Source of the DNA: Silene noctiflora
Taxonomy: Eukaryota > Streptophyta > Magnoliopsida > Caryophyllales > Caryophyllaceae
Length of the DNA stretch: 20,497 bases
Assembly: GCA_009801015.1 (NCBI GenBank)
Contig: VHZZ01020600.1
Span: 12,029-32,525, forward strand
Direction: 5' to 3'
The position numbers and the translations under genes are program-made. Under the pieces are notes generated by a model. That model ran no database searches, was not told where the DNA came from, and was given only the letters and a program-made list of their open reading frames with translations. Shown in pieces: positions 1 to 10,086 of this stretch (positions are counted from its first letter, which is position 1; each line of letters opens with the position of its first letter).

Positions 1-950
1 ACCCGGGAGACCAACATGAGAATGGATATGTATGTCGACTCCGACCTAGTTGTCCGATCGTCCGATAAGGTAAGTCATCGTCACCATCTGTCGGTATTGG
101 GTTAGGGTTATGGTCGTGTGTAATTTGGTTGTATTACCGCTGTAGGTGTCGGTAGTGGCGCATCGTGACCATGTGTGGCTGAATGACATTTCTTGGATTG
201 CTTATCAAGTAGGGTTTCCATACTCAGTTGCCTGTAGAATATTATGTGATTAATGTGACGATTGTTGTACTGGTTATGATTGTTGTATATGTTGTAGTTG
301 TTGTATGTGTTGGATGGTGGTGGTTGTTAGTGTTGGAGTTGTTTGGTTTGTGAGCCATTGTGAGAGGTGGTCTCACCCCCATTGTTCGCCTCTTGCGTTC
401 TCTCAGCGTAAGGGGGATGTGCACATTAAGGAACTGGGTTCGCTCTGCGGAGCAGGGATTTTGGTGGTAAGGTCGCGGTCCCCACAGGCAGGGCTACACA
501 CCTCGGTGTATAGTCAGTTTGGTTGTGATGGAGATGGGAGATGGAGGTTGATGGCTGTTGGTTGTTGTTTATGCATTATATTATATATTGTTGTACTGTT
601 GAATGACCCCGTTGTTGTTTTAAAACTGTGATGATCCATTCGGGGATGGTGAGCAGGCTGACTTGTAGGGATAGTTGCTGTGTTGGATGCTTATCTGGTC
701 TGATGTTGCTTTGGGGATGGGAGGTCGCTGGCATAGAGAGATCAGTAGTTGTTATTGTGTCGCCAATCGTAGTATATCTTCTCTTGTATAGTAATATGCT
801 TCACCAGTCTCTTGTAAAGTTGTAAAACGTCTAATGTATGTTCTCAGATGGTCAATTTGATATGTACTTTCCTCGGGTAACCGAGATGGTAGCACCCTTG
901 GTTATTAGGGAAGGCCTAGAGAAGGCTCCTTGGTAAGTGGGGGTGTTACA
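1..950. mobile_element. LTR-retrotransposon-like dispersed repeat, copy A
   Basis: This is a non-coding repeat copy, cut by the window start, that ends in GGGGGTGTTACA at 939-950. It is homologous to the copy at 951-2151: the stretch near 195-225 (AAGTAGGG...TACTCAG) matches 1100-1125, the GTGAGAGG...AAGGGGGATGTGCAC block near 360-425 matches 1430-1495, and the last 120 bases match the end of that copy. The last 120 bases also match the reverse complement of 20380-20497. Read on the minus strand the unit begins TGTAACACCC, the usual terminus of many plant Ty3/gypsy-like LTRs. I see no gag-pol motifs, primer-binding site or polypurine tract that I would trust. It may be a solo LTR or a non-autonomous relative. 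The open frames in it are short and show no protein-like composition. Confidence 0.6.
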
Positions 951-2151
951 TAATATGAGTTATTAATGGGAGTAATAAGGGTTTTTGTGTTGTATAATAG
1001 TATAAGACATATTATGATAGTGATTACATGATTTATGTAGGATGACACGGTTTTATGAGACGGGATCTTGCTTGTCTCGGATTTGCTATGAAGTATGCTA
1101 AAAGGTAGGTGTATCCTACTCGGTTTTGATAATGTGAACACTTGTTGGTGTGTCATTTGTCGTTGTTTATATGGTACGAGTCGTATTGCATCATATTGTG
1201 ATATTTGGGGATTGTTGTGAATCTCACGTAGTGTCGGAAATGCATTGTAGCATGGTAGTGAGTTATGGAGTCGGTATATTTGAGGAATTGATTTTCGTGA
1301 CATGGTTGAGAATGTGTCTCATGAGAAGTATCATATTAGCATATTTTGTTGCATTCGCAGTCATTGTGATCATCGTATATGAGAGAGGATACGGTGGAGA
1401 TGTGGGTGTTGTTGAGGAGACGTAAGGCGGTTGAGAGACCATCTTACGCTTGAGTCGAATCTTGGAGCTTCCCACTCCAAGAGGGACGTGCACGTGAGTA
1501 CGGAGGGGCTCATGTGGTATCACGATGCCTAGCAGAGGTTCGGTTAGCGTCTGGACTCGGTACCACAAGTGTGTCCTGAGTACCTGTTTTACTAATTGCG
1601 GTCTGGCTGTTTGGTGGGCGGTGCTACGATGCCGTCAGCGGGTGTGGTACCGTGGGTGTGTCCTTGGTATCGATGGAGTACTAATTGTGTAGTCATCATA
1701 GATGTGGCACCGGGTTTTATGCATCTTATGTGGTATTGCATATTTATACATTTGTTTCATGTTTAAGTATTTATATTGTTGAAACTGACGTGTGATGGTT
1801 GTGTTTATTTGTCACCTATATCTGGGGTGGCCTGTGTTGATCCATATGATATTTCCGATTATAGGGGAGCAGTTTGTATACAAGTTGAGTCTTGATATCA
1901 CACGGGAGACGGGACGAGCTTCAGACCTTGGAGTCGAGTTGTTTAGTTGGATGATAGACGACGTAGTTAATAATTAAGTTGTATAATGTATAGCTCATAC
2001 TTGTTATTCATTAATCATGTATGTAATTCACTAAATATGTCATTTATCTAAAGTGTTTCATTCTTAATTGTAATTCCGATTTCACTGTCTCGGAAAACCG
2101 TGATGGTGACAGCTCCTGATTACCTTGGCCGGGTAAGAAGGGGGTGTTACA
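951..2151. mobile_element. LTR-retrotransposon-like dispersed repeat, copy B (tandem with A)
   Basis: This is the second copy of the same repeat. It directly follows copy A with no spacer and ends with GGGGGTGTTACA at 2140-2151. Its first 450 bases match 19890-20375 in the same orientation: shared words include TAATATGAGT, AGGATGA-ACGGTTT, AAGACGGGAT-like text and the exact phrase CCTACTCGGTTTTGATAATG. The last 60 bases match the end of copy A (CTCGG..AACCG.GATGGT..CAGC...CCTTGG..GGTAAG). The sharp switch at 950/951 means either that A inserted into B's boundary or that the two arose by unequal exchange. No protein domain is recognisable. Confidence 0.6.
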
Positions 2152-3726
2152 TTACATCATCCTTAATCCAATTGTTCAGCATGGTCAATTTGTCAATCAC
2201 CCAATCAAAATTGTATAAGTGACCTAATCTGCAATAAGGCTCTCCTTCTCTCACACCTCATCCTTCTTATATACTCCCTCAACTAAGATGTTCCTAATTT
2301 ACCTCTTCCATCAACTTTATATTTCAAACAACCCGACTCAACGCCCTTCGTATTTTACCCCCTTATCACAACAACACTTTTGAAGCATATGATTGTCATA
2401 TTATCAACGCTCCACCAAAACACACAAATAGGCAACCAAACAAACCACCAATACAAAATAACACCACATCATCCAACTATCACTCACTGATCTCCTAGTG
2501 TACCAAGCTAGCTACAAAGTAAGCCTCCAAGTCCCCTTTCTAGCCTTGGCACAATATATCCTACCCTTACTCCCTTTTAGGATTTTTTTCTTATGTCGCC
2601 AACGCCAAGAAAATTGAAAATAGTACAACATGCTGACATTTTTTTCATTATTTTAAGTCCCTCATTTTGCCCGGAGGTTTTCGATTTAGAATATTCCTTA
2701 CTTTACTCTTGTGGCACAAAACTCGATCTTTCATTTTGCCCAAAATCACCATTTTTCGTTTTCACTTCGTCTTCGGCCACTTTCCATTTTGCGTAGAATG
2801 TCCTTTCGAGTTTTCGCCTTAGCCAGATTTTCTTTTCTTCTTCTCCTGTTCTTTTCTTTTCTATTTCTTTTCGTCTTTTTTTTTTTGAATAAGAAATACA
2901 ATGCAAATAAAATTGAATATATACGATATTGTGTATACAGTGTCTTGAAATATTAAAATAACTCTTTTAAAGCTGTAATGCCCTACAAGACTATAATGAA
3001 GCTAAATGGAAGTGGATGAATAGATGAAGTGATGGTAATGCTGTTGTTATTTACTTGTTTATCTTAACGATTCAAAGTCATAAAAATTCAATTAGTATTC
3101 TTTCTAGTGTCTTCTTTCTTTATATTCTTTTAGCCGTTTAAATTATGTCATTGATTGATTTAATGGTCAATTTAAAGCCCTGGATGATAAGGTGGCGGTA
3201 AAATAATAATTTATATAAAGATATTTGAGAAAATAGATAGAAATGGAGAAAATGAAAACAAAAGAATCACGACTAAGAAATTACGAAAAGTTGCTACTTG
3301 CTTAGTGATTCAGATGTCAATTCAATAAATTATTTTTGTAAAGATTATTTCTTGATCGTTACCTCCTTAGGCCACTTCAGTTTAAAGATATTTCATTATT
3401 CATTATTTGCTTGCTCATAACTCATAAATATCTTTCATTTTTCGTTAATTTTTGCTAAGAAGATACAATTTAATTTTTTTAGGATTTGAGATTAAAATTA
3501 CTTAATCCAAATTTGATTCAATATTGGACCAAACCAATTTAGAAAATCCATGATATGGCTACATGAATTATCTACAATCCTTATATGAGAATGATCCTAA
3601 TTCCTACGTGAATGAGCTCAATTCTAAGTCAACTCACAGGATAGTTGAGTCATCTTATTGTTTAACTTTCTACGTCTTAATAAATACAAGGAGGTCGTGC
3701 ATGGAATGTCCAAGTTGACTGAAATT

Positions 3727-3761
3727 GGATGTTTGGATGTTTGGATGTTTGGATATTTGGA
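3727..3761. repeat. 8-bp tandem repeat (GGATGTTT)x4
   Basis: Three exact units of GGATGTTT are followed by one variant unit (GGATATTT) and a partial GGA. This is a short minisatellite with no visible function. Confidence 0.85.
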
Positions 3762-3771
3762 ATGCTCATGC

Positions 3772-3864
3772 CCATTACATTTGTGGGCCAAGTTTAACTT
3801 GCATCGTCTTATTTTGGGCTTAATTTGACTCTCTACTATTCCATTACATTTGTGGGCCAAGTTT
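3772..3864. repeat. Pair of identical 24-bp direct repeats
   Basis: The 24 bases at 3772-3795 (starting CCATTACATTTGTGGGCC) recur exactly at 3841-3864, 69 bp apart from start to start. The intervening TTGGGCTTAATTTGACT partly echoes the unit (GGGCCAAGTTTAACTTG), so this may be two units of a diverged tandem duplication. Confidence 0.8.
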
Positions 3865-4108
3865 CCAGGACCATGATAAATAATTATTCATTTTACTCTA
3901 GTCATTCGAGTCTAAGTAATCCATTTACTTTTACTCCATCTCCAAGATAATATTGAATAATTTTTGATAATATTGAGTTTTATATCATCTGAGCGGTGGA
4001 ATAAGTAAAGCTTTAGGAGCAAGGTTATAGGGGGAAAAAAAGAAAATTTTGAAATATAGTGTTTGGTAATTAAATATTTTTATCTTCTAAAAATTTATGT
4101 AATATTTT

Positions 4109-4971
4109 GGGTTTTTTGTCAAACACAACCTTTAAAAAAACAAAATTCCAAACCCCACCTTTAAAAAAAAAAGTTTGTCAAACTCAACCTTTGATAATTT
4201 TTTTTTGTCAAACACGACTATTTTGCCGGATTCCAACAACTTTCTGACCACTTGCAATTAGGTGACTTTCAGTCTGTATTTGAGATAACAAATGAGGTTG
4301 GTTTGAGGTGTCTTTGGACTCGTTGGAAAGGTGAGAGTACGTACTTTTCAGGGGTTGTCAACACGGTGGCCGAAGGTGGCCTTATGTGGGGTCGATTGAT
4401 GCGTAAAATAAGGCTGGTCAAAGAAAGGGTTGTATGTCTAAATTTACAGTGGGTGGTCGGAGGTTTTTCGTGGGTCTTTTAATGCGGTTATGTTGTGTTG
4501 TTTGGTCTGAAATTTGGTATGTAGGTTGAGGGGGAGTGCAAGCTATGTCGTAGTTGTGTTGTTTGTGGTGGTCGTTGGTTGCAAGTGGTGGTTCGAAGGA
4601 GCAAATTGACCCACAAAAAAATCCTACTTTGACTTACAGCAACCCTCTATGACCAACCTTACTTTACACACCAATCTACTCCACATAAGGCCACCTTTGA
4701 CCACCGTGTTACCAATCACTGGAAAGCCTGTATTTCCACATTTCCAACGAGTCCAAGAACACCTCAAACCGACCTCGTTTGCTATCTCAAACATCGACTG
4801 AAAATCAGCTCATTGCAAGTGGTTAAACTCTGGCCAAAATGCTGAATCCTACGGCAAAAAAAGTCGTGTTTGACAAAAAAAATTATTAAAGGTTGTGTTT
4901 GGCAAACTTTTTTTTTAAAGGTGGTGTTTGGAATTTTGCTTTTTTTAAAGGTTGCGTTTGACAAAAAACCC
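4109..4971. mobile_element. Long-TIR Mutator-like element (non-autonomous MULE)
   Basis: The 863-bp element is flanked by an exact 9-bp direct repeat TAATATTTT (4100-4108 and 4972-4980). A 9-bp target duplication is the signature of the Mutator superfamily. The two ends are long inverted repeats: the left arm runs from 4109 to about 4485 and the right arm from about 4601 to 4971. Both start GGGTTTTTTGTCAAAC and stay clearly alignable for about 370 bp, sharing for example GGTTTGAGGTGT, TTGGACTCGTTGGAAA and GGTGGCCTTATGTGG. Only about 115 bp lie between the arms, so there is no room for a transposase; movement would depend on an autonomous relative. The open frame at 4252-4482 lies inside the left arm and is mirrored in the right arm, so I do not count it as a gene. 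The arms have diverged by point changes, so the insertion is not brand new, although the target duplication is intact. Confidence 0.88.
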
Positions 4972-4980
4972 TAATATTTT

Positions 4981-5507
4981 TAAAGTTTGTCACTTTGCAT
5001 CTGTACTCCATTTTTAGAACCAAAAAACATTGAGAAACAACAAGGATATAAGAAAAAAATAGTGCATTCTAAACTGGAAATTAAATTGTTCACTTAATTC
5101 ACATTCCCTATCTACTAAAAGAATAGGAAAATCTCATAATTTCTCCTTTAAAAAGCACCTTTTTAAATAAGGTAGCTAATAATTATAATAATTTATTTCA
5201 TTAAATTATTATCTTTTCATTAAAATTAATGTTATCATCAACTTATATTATTTTCACAAAAAAATCTAAGTTATAAACTTTTTCTTAAAATATATATTTT
5301 TATAAAATTATAAATTACTAAATTTTGTTGATGTTATCATTTGAGAATGACGCGACTCATATTACGTATAAAACAAAACAGTAAATGATTTTTATATTTC
5401 CGTTACAAAAAAATGTGAGAATTTATAACTGGAATTATTAGCTTTGTGGTAAAAAAACTATTTTCTTAAAAAAATACATTTTAACACGCTACTTCTCTTT
5501 AATTCAT
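4981..5507. other. AT-rich stretch, no gene
   Basis: This is very AT-rich sequence with no credible coding frame. The phrase at 5075-5107 (GGAAATTAAATTG..CA.TTAATTCACATT) is loosely repeated at 5868-5898, which may mark an older local duplication that encloses the tandem repeat at 5508-5850. Confidence 0.5.
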
Positions 5508-5850
5508 TTTGAGTTCCAAATTTTTATTTCTCAAATTAAAATGTAATGATGAGAAAAAATGAATCATTAATAAGACACCACTATTATATAAGTAATTTAT
5601 TAAAAATAAAAAAAACTCTATATGTCCTACATTTATTACACAAGATCTAAACTAGTTTTATATTAATATCTATAATTAATTTTGAGTTCCAACTTTTTAT
5701 TTCTCAAATTAAAATGTAATGATGAGAAAAAATGAATCATTAATGAGACACCACTATTATATAAGTAATTTATTAAAAATAAAAAAAACTCTATATATCG
5801 TACATTTATTACACAAGATTCTAAACTAGTTTTATATTAATATCTTGTGA
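5508..5850. repeat. Two-copy tandem duplication, about 173 bp
   Basis: The segment starting TTTGAGTTCCAA at 5508 recurs at 5681. The two copies stay nearly identical through CTCAAATTAAAATGTAATGA, GAGACACCACTATTATATAA and AAACTAGTTTTATATTAATA, with only a few substitutions and one single-base indel. The sequence is AT-rich and non-coding. The high identity suggests a recent duplication. Confidence 0.9.
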
Positions 5851-5903
5851 ACTCTCACTTTTAATCTAGGAATTAAATTGCTTACATAATTTACATTTCA
5901 ATA

Positions 5904-6146
5904 CTCCCTTCATTTATATTTGTTCCTGCCGAAGTACCGTTTTGGAGGCCAAGTTGTACAACTTTAACGATAAATCAACTTTGAAATATAATATTTTATA
6001 ACATGATATTTACATCATTAAATTTGCTATCAAAAACTAATTTTTCATAGAAAAATATTTTCAACTGAAAATAATATTATATAAATGGATAAAATGATAG
6101 TCAAAGTACCGCCTAAAATGGAAGGGACATTGTTAAATGGAGGGAG
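5904..6146. mobile_element. Stowaway-like MITE (Tc1/mariner type)
   Basis: The element is 243 bp, is flanked by TA on both sides (5902-5903 and 6147-6148), and has inverted ends CTCCCTTCATTTATA on the left and, read inward on the other strand, CTCCCTCCATTTAAC on the right. Further inward both sides carry a AAGTACCG motif (5933-5940 and, in the same orientation, 6104-6111). TA target duplication and CTCCCT termini are the known features of Stowaway elements, which are mobilised by Tc1/mariner transposases. It has no coding capacity. Confidence 0.78.
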
Positions 6147-6148
6147 TA

Positions 6149-6239
6149 ATACAAGTTCGAATGTTCAGTTGTAGAAATTGAGGTCAACTAAAGATAATAA
6201 TTATATTATTTACAAGCTTATTTAAATCACAAGTCTTTC

Positions 6240-6295
<56 letters not shown>

Positions 6296-6670
6296 TATTG
6301 GAAATTAATATCAAATGATCACTTTTAACTATGCTTAATATTAGGGCGTTTTACAGAGTTGGAATCAGGAAAAAATAAATTAAAACTGGGAAAAGGGGGT
6401 GTCTGATGGTTTATACGTTGGGATTCATATTAATTATAAATTATACATTTATACTACTCAAAATAGAACCTTTTAAGCATTGATCCCTTTATTTTATTAA
6501 ATCATAATTATTTGTATTTATTGTAGGTTATAGATGTTGGGTTCAGATGGCAGGTTCATTGTATGCAATAAGTTTATGCCTTCGTATTACTTGTGTTGAT
6601 TGTTACAGTACTATACATTGTTCTGCAAACAAACTTGAGATTGATCTTGTTTTTGGTTAAGTAAACAGTC
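6149..6670. other. Upstream region of the RING gene, includes poly-A tract
   Basis: This stretch lies between the MITE and the start codon of the RING gene. The part from about 6450 to 6670 is less AT-rich and probably contains the promoter and 5' leader, possibly with a leader intron, but I cannot place a TATA box or transcription start with confidence. I see no gene. Confidence 0.4.
6245..6291. repeat. Homopolymer A tract (47 A)
   Basis: An uninterrupted run of 47 A residues. It could be a retroposon tail on the plus strand or simple slippage expansion. The exact length is not dependable, because homopolymers of this size are often mis-sized in assemblies. Confidence 0.9.
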
Positions 6671-9101
6671 ATGAGTTTTATTTTTCCAGGGACTCGAGCT
6701 GGTATCGAAAATTCATCTCCTGCTATAGTCGCGGAGCAGCATGTGGTATGTTGCTTAGTAATTACGGATTACTATACAGATTTTTGTGGATGTTTCTTAT
6801 AACATTAATGTTTAGCTGAATGTATGTTTTTTTGCCAATTTTTTTGCGTTATCAGCGTATCCATGCAGTCAGGCCGCTTGATACTAACTTGTTTGCATTC
6901 CTTATTACTGGTAATACCTTCGGTTTTGTCTCTCATTTTTTCGATTTAACCATTAGCGGGTCTTGTACGAGACATTCTCACATGTGAGACCAATCATATC
7001 CCTGTGTATTTCTCCTCTGATAATATTTTACGGGCAGGCCTCGTATGTAAGACCGTCTCACATATGAATTAGTACATTACTTCACATGCTTTGGATTTGG
7101 CGTGTTCATGTTAGTTGATTTCGCTGCTTAATTTTGTTGTGGCAGTGCTGCTGCTCTTTGTTGTACTACATTCTCAAAAAGTTTCGCCAAGTTTGTTGGT
7201 AGGTGTACTTGTGTAGACCTCTTATCTAATGCAAGCTGATGATTTGCATACGGTCTTTGCGAGTTGTTAGGAATCTGATATGTTTCCTGTTGCTCAATAT
7301 GAAGCTGTGGCTTGTATTCGGCTTCTTTTTTATGGCTAGCAGCCTAAGAATGTATGCAACATGTCAACAACTTCAAGCTCAGGCCCGAGCACATGCTATA
7401 GCAGCTAGTGATCTACTTCGTCATACAGAACTTTGGATGCAAATGCCACCATCGATTGCATTTGCATCTAGAGGACATCTGCAGCACCTTCAGCTGCAGC
7501 TAGCTGTTCTGGACCAAGAATTGGATGATTTAGGTGATGCCAAGGTTTTGGCCTTATGTTGAAGTGTATGTTTCTTTTATATCGGGTTCATCTCTTATTT
7601 ATATTTCGTATATGATTTATTGAGAACACTAGATACAGACTGTGCACCTGTAGCTTCCGCTTTGAGCGAGGAGCAGATAGATGTTCTTCCCCGCCACAAG
7701 CATAAAGTTCCTCGTCCCCAAAGGTTAGATGTTGATCTTCTGTGTTTCTGACAGAATTATTTCAATATTCCTGCACAGCTGCTGATCTTTCTCATTGTGG
7801 CTTGTTATAGCTATTCTGTCATCCCAACCGAAACATTTCTTAAATATGTCTACATTTTTAGCACAGTAGATAGTTTTTTTTCGCATAAGCGTTTTTAACA
7901 CTGCATCAGGTAGGTAATATATAGGACTTTGGAAAATCAATTCCACCATCTTAAATCACACTGCAGTATATATACTCCACTCTCCTTAAACTGCTTTCTA
8001 GCTATAAGTTCATCTTAAATCACAATGTTTTGCATTACTCTAGATAGAATATTTAACAGTTCACCTGTAAATCTCGACTACATGCTTAACGCAATCCAAA
8101 CGAATTTGAAAATCCACCTTCTCCGGTCTGGCTGATTACTGTGAGTGATTCGGTCTTCAGTATACATTCTGCTGTCGAGGGTTATACTATTTGTTCGATT
8201 TTTATGAACTATCATGATTGCTAGTCTCTTGAAAGGACTATTTTAGTTGGAATGTGTTTTGTTGCATGTGGAATTGATTTGTGTGTTGTGCTAGTTGTTT
8301 AGTTTCTGAGTGTGTATTCCATTTAACAAGCTTCCTCTTTCACAGTGGCATTGGAGCATTTCAACCAGCATCGCCTTCTTCACCGTTCCAGGTACTAAGA
8401 GTACTGTAAACTCACTAGTATTTCATGTGCGAATGAAAATTTGATAAATGAGACAAAAAAACATCAAGTGGTGGTTCTCTGGTTTTGAATGGAAATGTGA
8501 AATTTGAACTTTCTCCTAAATCAGAGGCAGCTGGACATCGCGATCAATATCGACAGTTGTATGGGAAGCTTTGAAAATGAACTAACATGTATGATATGCT
8601 TGGAGCAAGTGAATGCAGGAGAACTCATCCGTAGCTTACCATGCTTGCATCAGGTGAGTTAGATCCACCTGAAGAACCTCTTGTGTTTCTGTTACAAGCT
8701 TTCGCTGTGTATGCATGAATAGCCTAAGTGCTGAATTGTAATAAGCTTTCGCTTACATCAGGAGGGATAACTTGAGACTAGCTATCACCTATTTCACTAT
8801 CTGATTGTTGTATGATATCTACTACTTTAGAAAAGATGGAAACTTGGGAGCAAATCAGTAGCATTATTGATAAACCAAATGAGAATCTGTTGGAAGGCTT
8901 CATTACCAGATGCACTATAACAGACAAACATCTTCATCTCAATTAGCTTCTTCTCATTTATGCAGTACCATGCTGATTGCATAGATCCATGGCTTAGACG
9001 ACTCACGACAGGGAACATGCCCTGTATGCAAATTTAAGGTCGGTGCTGGTTGGCAAGAAGATTCATGCCATGTTGAAGATTCATATACGGTCTATCTTTA
9101 G
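6671..9101 (+). pseudogene. SDIR1: SDIR1-type membrane RING-H2 E3 ubiquitin ligase, RING broken by frameshift
   Basis: SDIR1 proteins are ER-membrane RING-H2 ubiquitin ligases acting in abscisic-acid and salt/drought signalling (family knowledge). Exons as I read them: 6671-6745, 6856-6910, 7146-7198, 7305-7533, 7633-7723, 8346-8391, 8525-8653 and 8966 onward, all GT-AG and in phase. The start ATG gives MSFIFPGTRAGIE, matching the family N-terminus MSFVFRG. Two hydrophobic segments (about residues 37-53 and 59-79) are followed by SLRMYATCQQLQAQA, a family hallmark, and a conserved PPSIA motif. The RING begins ELTCMICLEQ and keeps six zinc ligands (C205, C208, C223, H225, H228, C231). A 7-bp insertion (CTCACGA, 9002-9008) then shifts the frame, so translation ends at 9035-9037 (249 aa) without the final CPVC pair. 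The lost frame stays open and family-like to the TAG at 9099-9101. It is probably a decayed paralogue; an assembly error is the main alternative. Confidence 0.8.
6956..7066. repeat. Two related GAGAC/GTCTCAC-rich segments in intron 2
   Basis: Within intron 2 of the RING gene, 6957-6991 (GGGTCTTGTACGAGACATTC followed by TCACATGTGAGACC) and 7034-7066 (GGCCTCGTATGTAAGACCGT followed by CTCACATATG) are similar direct copies. Such GTGAGACC/GGTCTCAC blocks recur in plant introns and MITEs. I cannot assign a family or borders. Confidence 0.35.
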
Positions 9102-9114
9102 TAGGAATGCCTTG

Positions 9115-9140
9115 ATAAAAATAAAAATAAAAATAAAAAA
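9115..9140. repeat. (ATAAAA)n microsatellite
   Basis: Four units of ATAAAA plus trailing A residues, immediately after the old stop codon of the RING gene. On the plus strand it also presents AATAAA hexamers that could act as a polyadenylation signal for that gene. Confidence 0.8.
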
Positions 9141-9796
9141 TCTTGTTACATATTCTTCCATTCTTTTGTGAAGTTGTGCTGCTGATGCTAGTTTCTGATT
9201 TGACAGACATTGTTTTATGGATATTTCCTTTCAAGGAGTAATAAAAAAAGTCCAATTATAAGAATAATACAATGGAGTGCAACTATGTAGATTGACAACA
9301 TTTTTGTTTAGCTTAGCGTGTATATCAACTCATAGACAATTGTATGGTAATTGGTGTAATACTATTTTCACATGATCGTATGTTAGCATAGTAGTAGTAT
9401 TTTGTAATGCACTCTTGTACGGACGTAGACCTTGCAACCATGCAAACGTGAATGTAGGAGATCTCTCTATACTTCTCGAGTAGTCCTTAAGCACAGTGTT
9501 TTCGATACTAATTGGTATATTATTCAACGTGGAAATTACTTTAAAAAATTATTATTATTAATACCAAAAAAAATAAAATAAAAAAGCTGACAACATAGAT
9601 CAACTTTCCGATGCCTCGAAACACAGACATTCACCTATACGTGCTCGTATACGACACGAGGCACTCAAGTGTTTTAAGATGGATGGATCACCATCAAGAG
9701 TTTTCAACCAAAACTTGAAGAAAAAGGGTTGACATCAATTAACTTGAAAATGAGCCAATTATACTTCCGGAGTACTTAGTAATTTTATTTATTGGA

Positions 9797-9802
<6 letters not shown>

Positions 9803-9857
<55 letters not shown>
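9803..9857. repeat. (TA)n microsatellite, about 27 units
   Basis: An uninterrupted TA dinucleotide run about 130 bp upstream of the likely TATA box of the laccase gene. Length polymorphism is expected. Confidence 0.95.
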
Positions 9858-9860
<3 letters not shown>

Positions 9861-9984
9861 ATCTATACAACAATAGACTTTACGGTCACTCTAAAAGTAA
9901 CAATCTAACTACCTAATTGGTCCACACTCCATGCTGGAACCTCCATTTCCATATATTTTTTCACCTAATTTTCTCCATACAACC

Positions 9985-9991
9985 TATATAA
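9985..9991 (+). promoter_or_regulatory. Probable TATA box of the laccase gene
   Basis: TATATAA lies 96 bp upstream of the laccase ATG and is followed by a CT-rich leader. Plant transcription usually starts about 30 bp downstream, here near 10015-10025, which would give a leader of about 65 nt. The location is inferred from sequence only. Confidence 0.55.
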
Positions 9992-10086
9992 GTTCAACAG
10001 TTGCATAATCCATCATCATCCTCAACCTAGCTCTCTCATCGTCTCTCTCGAAACACGCTCTTTAAGCTTCTCGTTTTGCCATAACA

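Larger units (their letters stand above)
2152..4099. other. Gene-free AT-rich intergenic stretch
   Basis: I see no gene here. The left part (2152-2590) is CT-rich and looks like old non-coding sequence. The part near 2650-2800 repeats the phrase CATTTTGCCC or CATTTTGCG three times. Open frames of 67-81 codons around 2593-2956 are low-complexity (Phe/Leu/Ser or Lys/Glu) and overlap on both strands, so they look fortuitous. Two small repeats inside this stretch are listed separately. Confidence 0.6.
9141..10086 (+). promoter_or_regulatory. Intergenic region and promoter side of the laccase gene
   Basis: There is no gene here. The region separates the RING gene from the laccase start and must contain the laccase promoter. 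It holds an imperfect palindrome at 9640-9658 centred on TCGTATACGA, a long TA microsatellite, and a TATA box near 9985. Sequences such as CTACCTAATT (9909-9918) and TCACCTAATT (9961-9970) resemble AC-type MYB elements of lignin genes, but none matches the strict consensus. The leader from about 10015 to 10086 is CT-rich (CTCTCTC), as is common in plant leaders. Confidence 0.5.

Noticed and set aside
905..1568. Overlapping open frames of 91-132 codons in the left repeat
   Set aside because: They overlap on both strands within a repeat, are not preserved in frame in the related copy at 19890-20375, and show no gag, pol or other domain.
4252..4482. 76-codon frame as a small gene
   Set aside because: It lies wholly in the left inverted arm of the MULE and its sequence is mirrored in the right arm; this is repeat DNA.
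5100..5850. Helitron, suggested by CTATCTACTAAAAGAATAGG near 5109 and CTAGT-like ends near 5650/5825
   Set aside because: There is no GC-rich hairpin before a CTRR end and the 5' TC border is not clear; the similarity is too weak.
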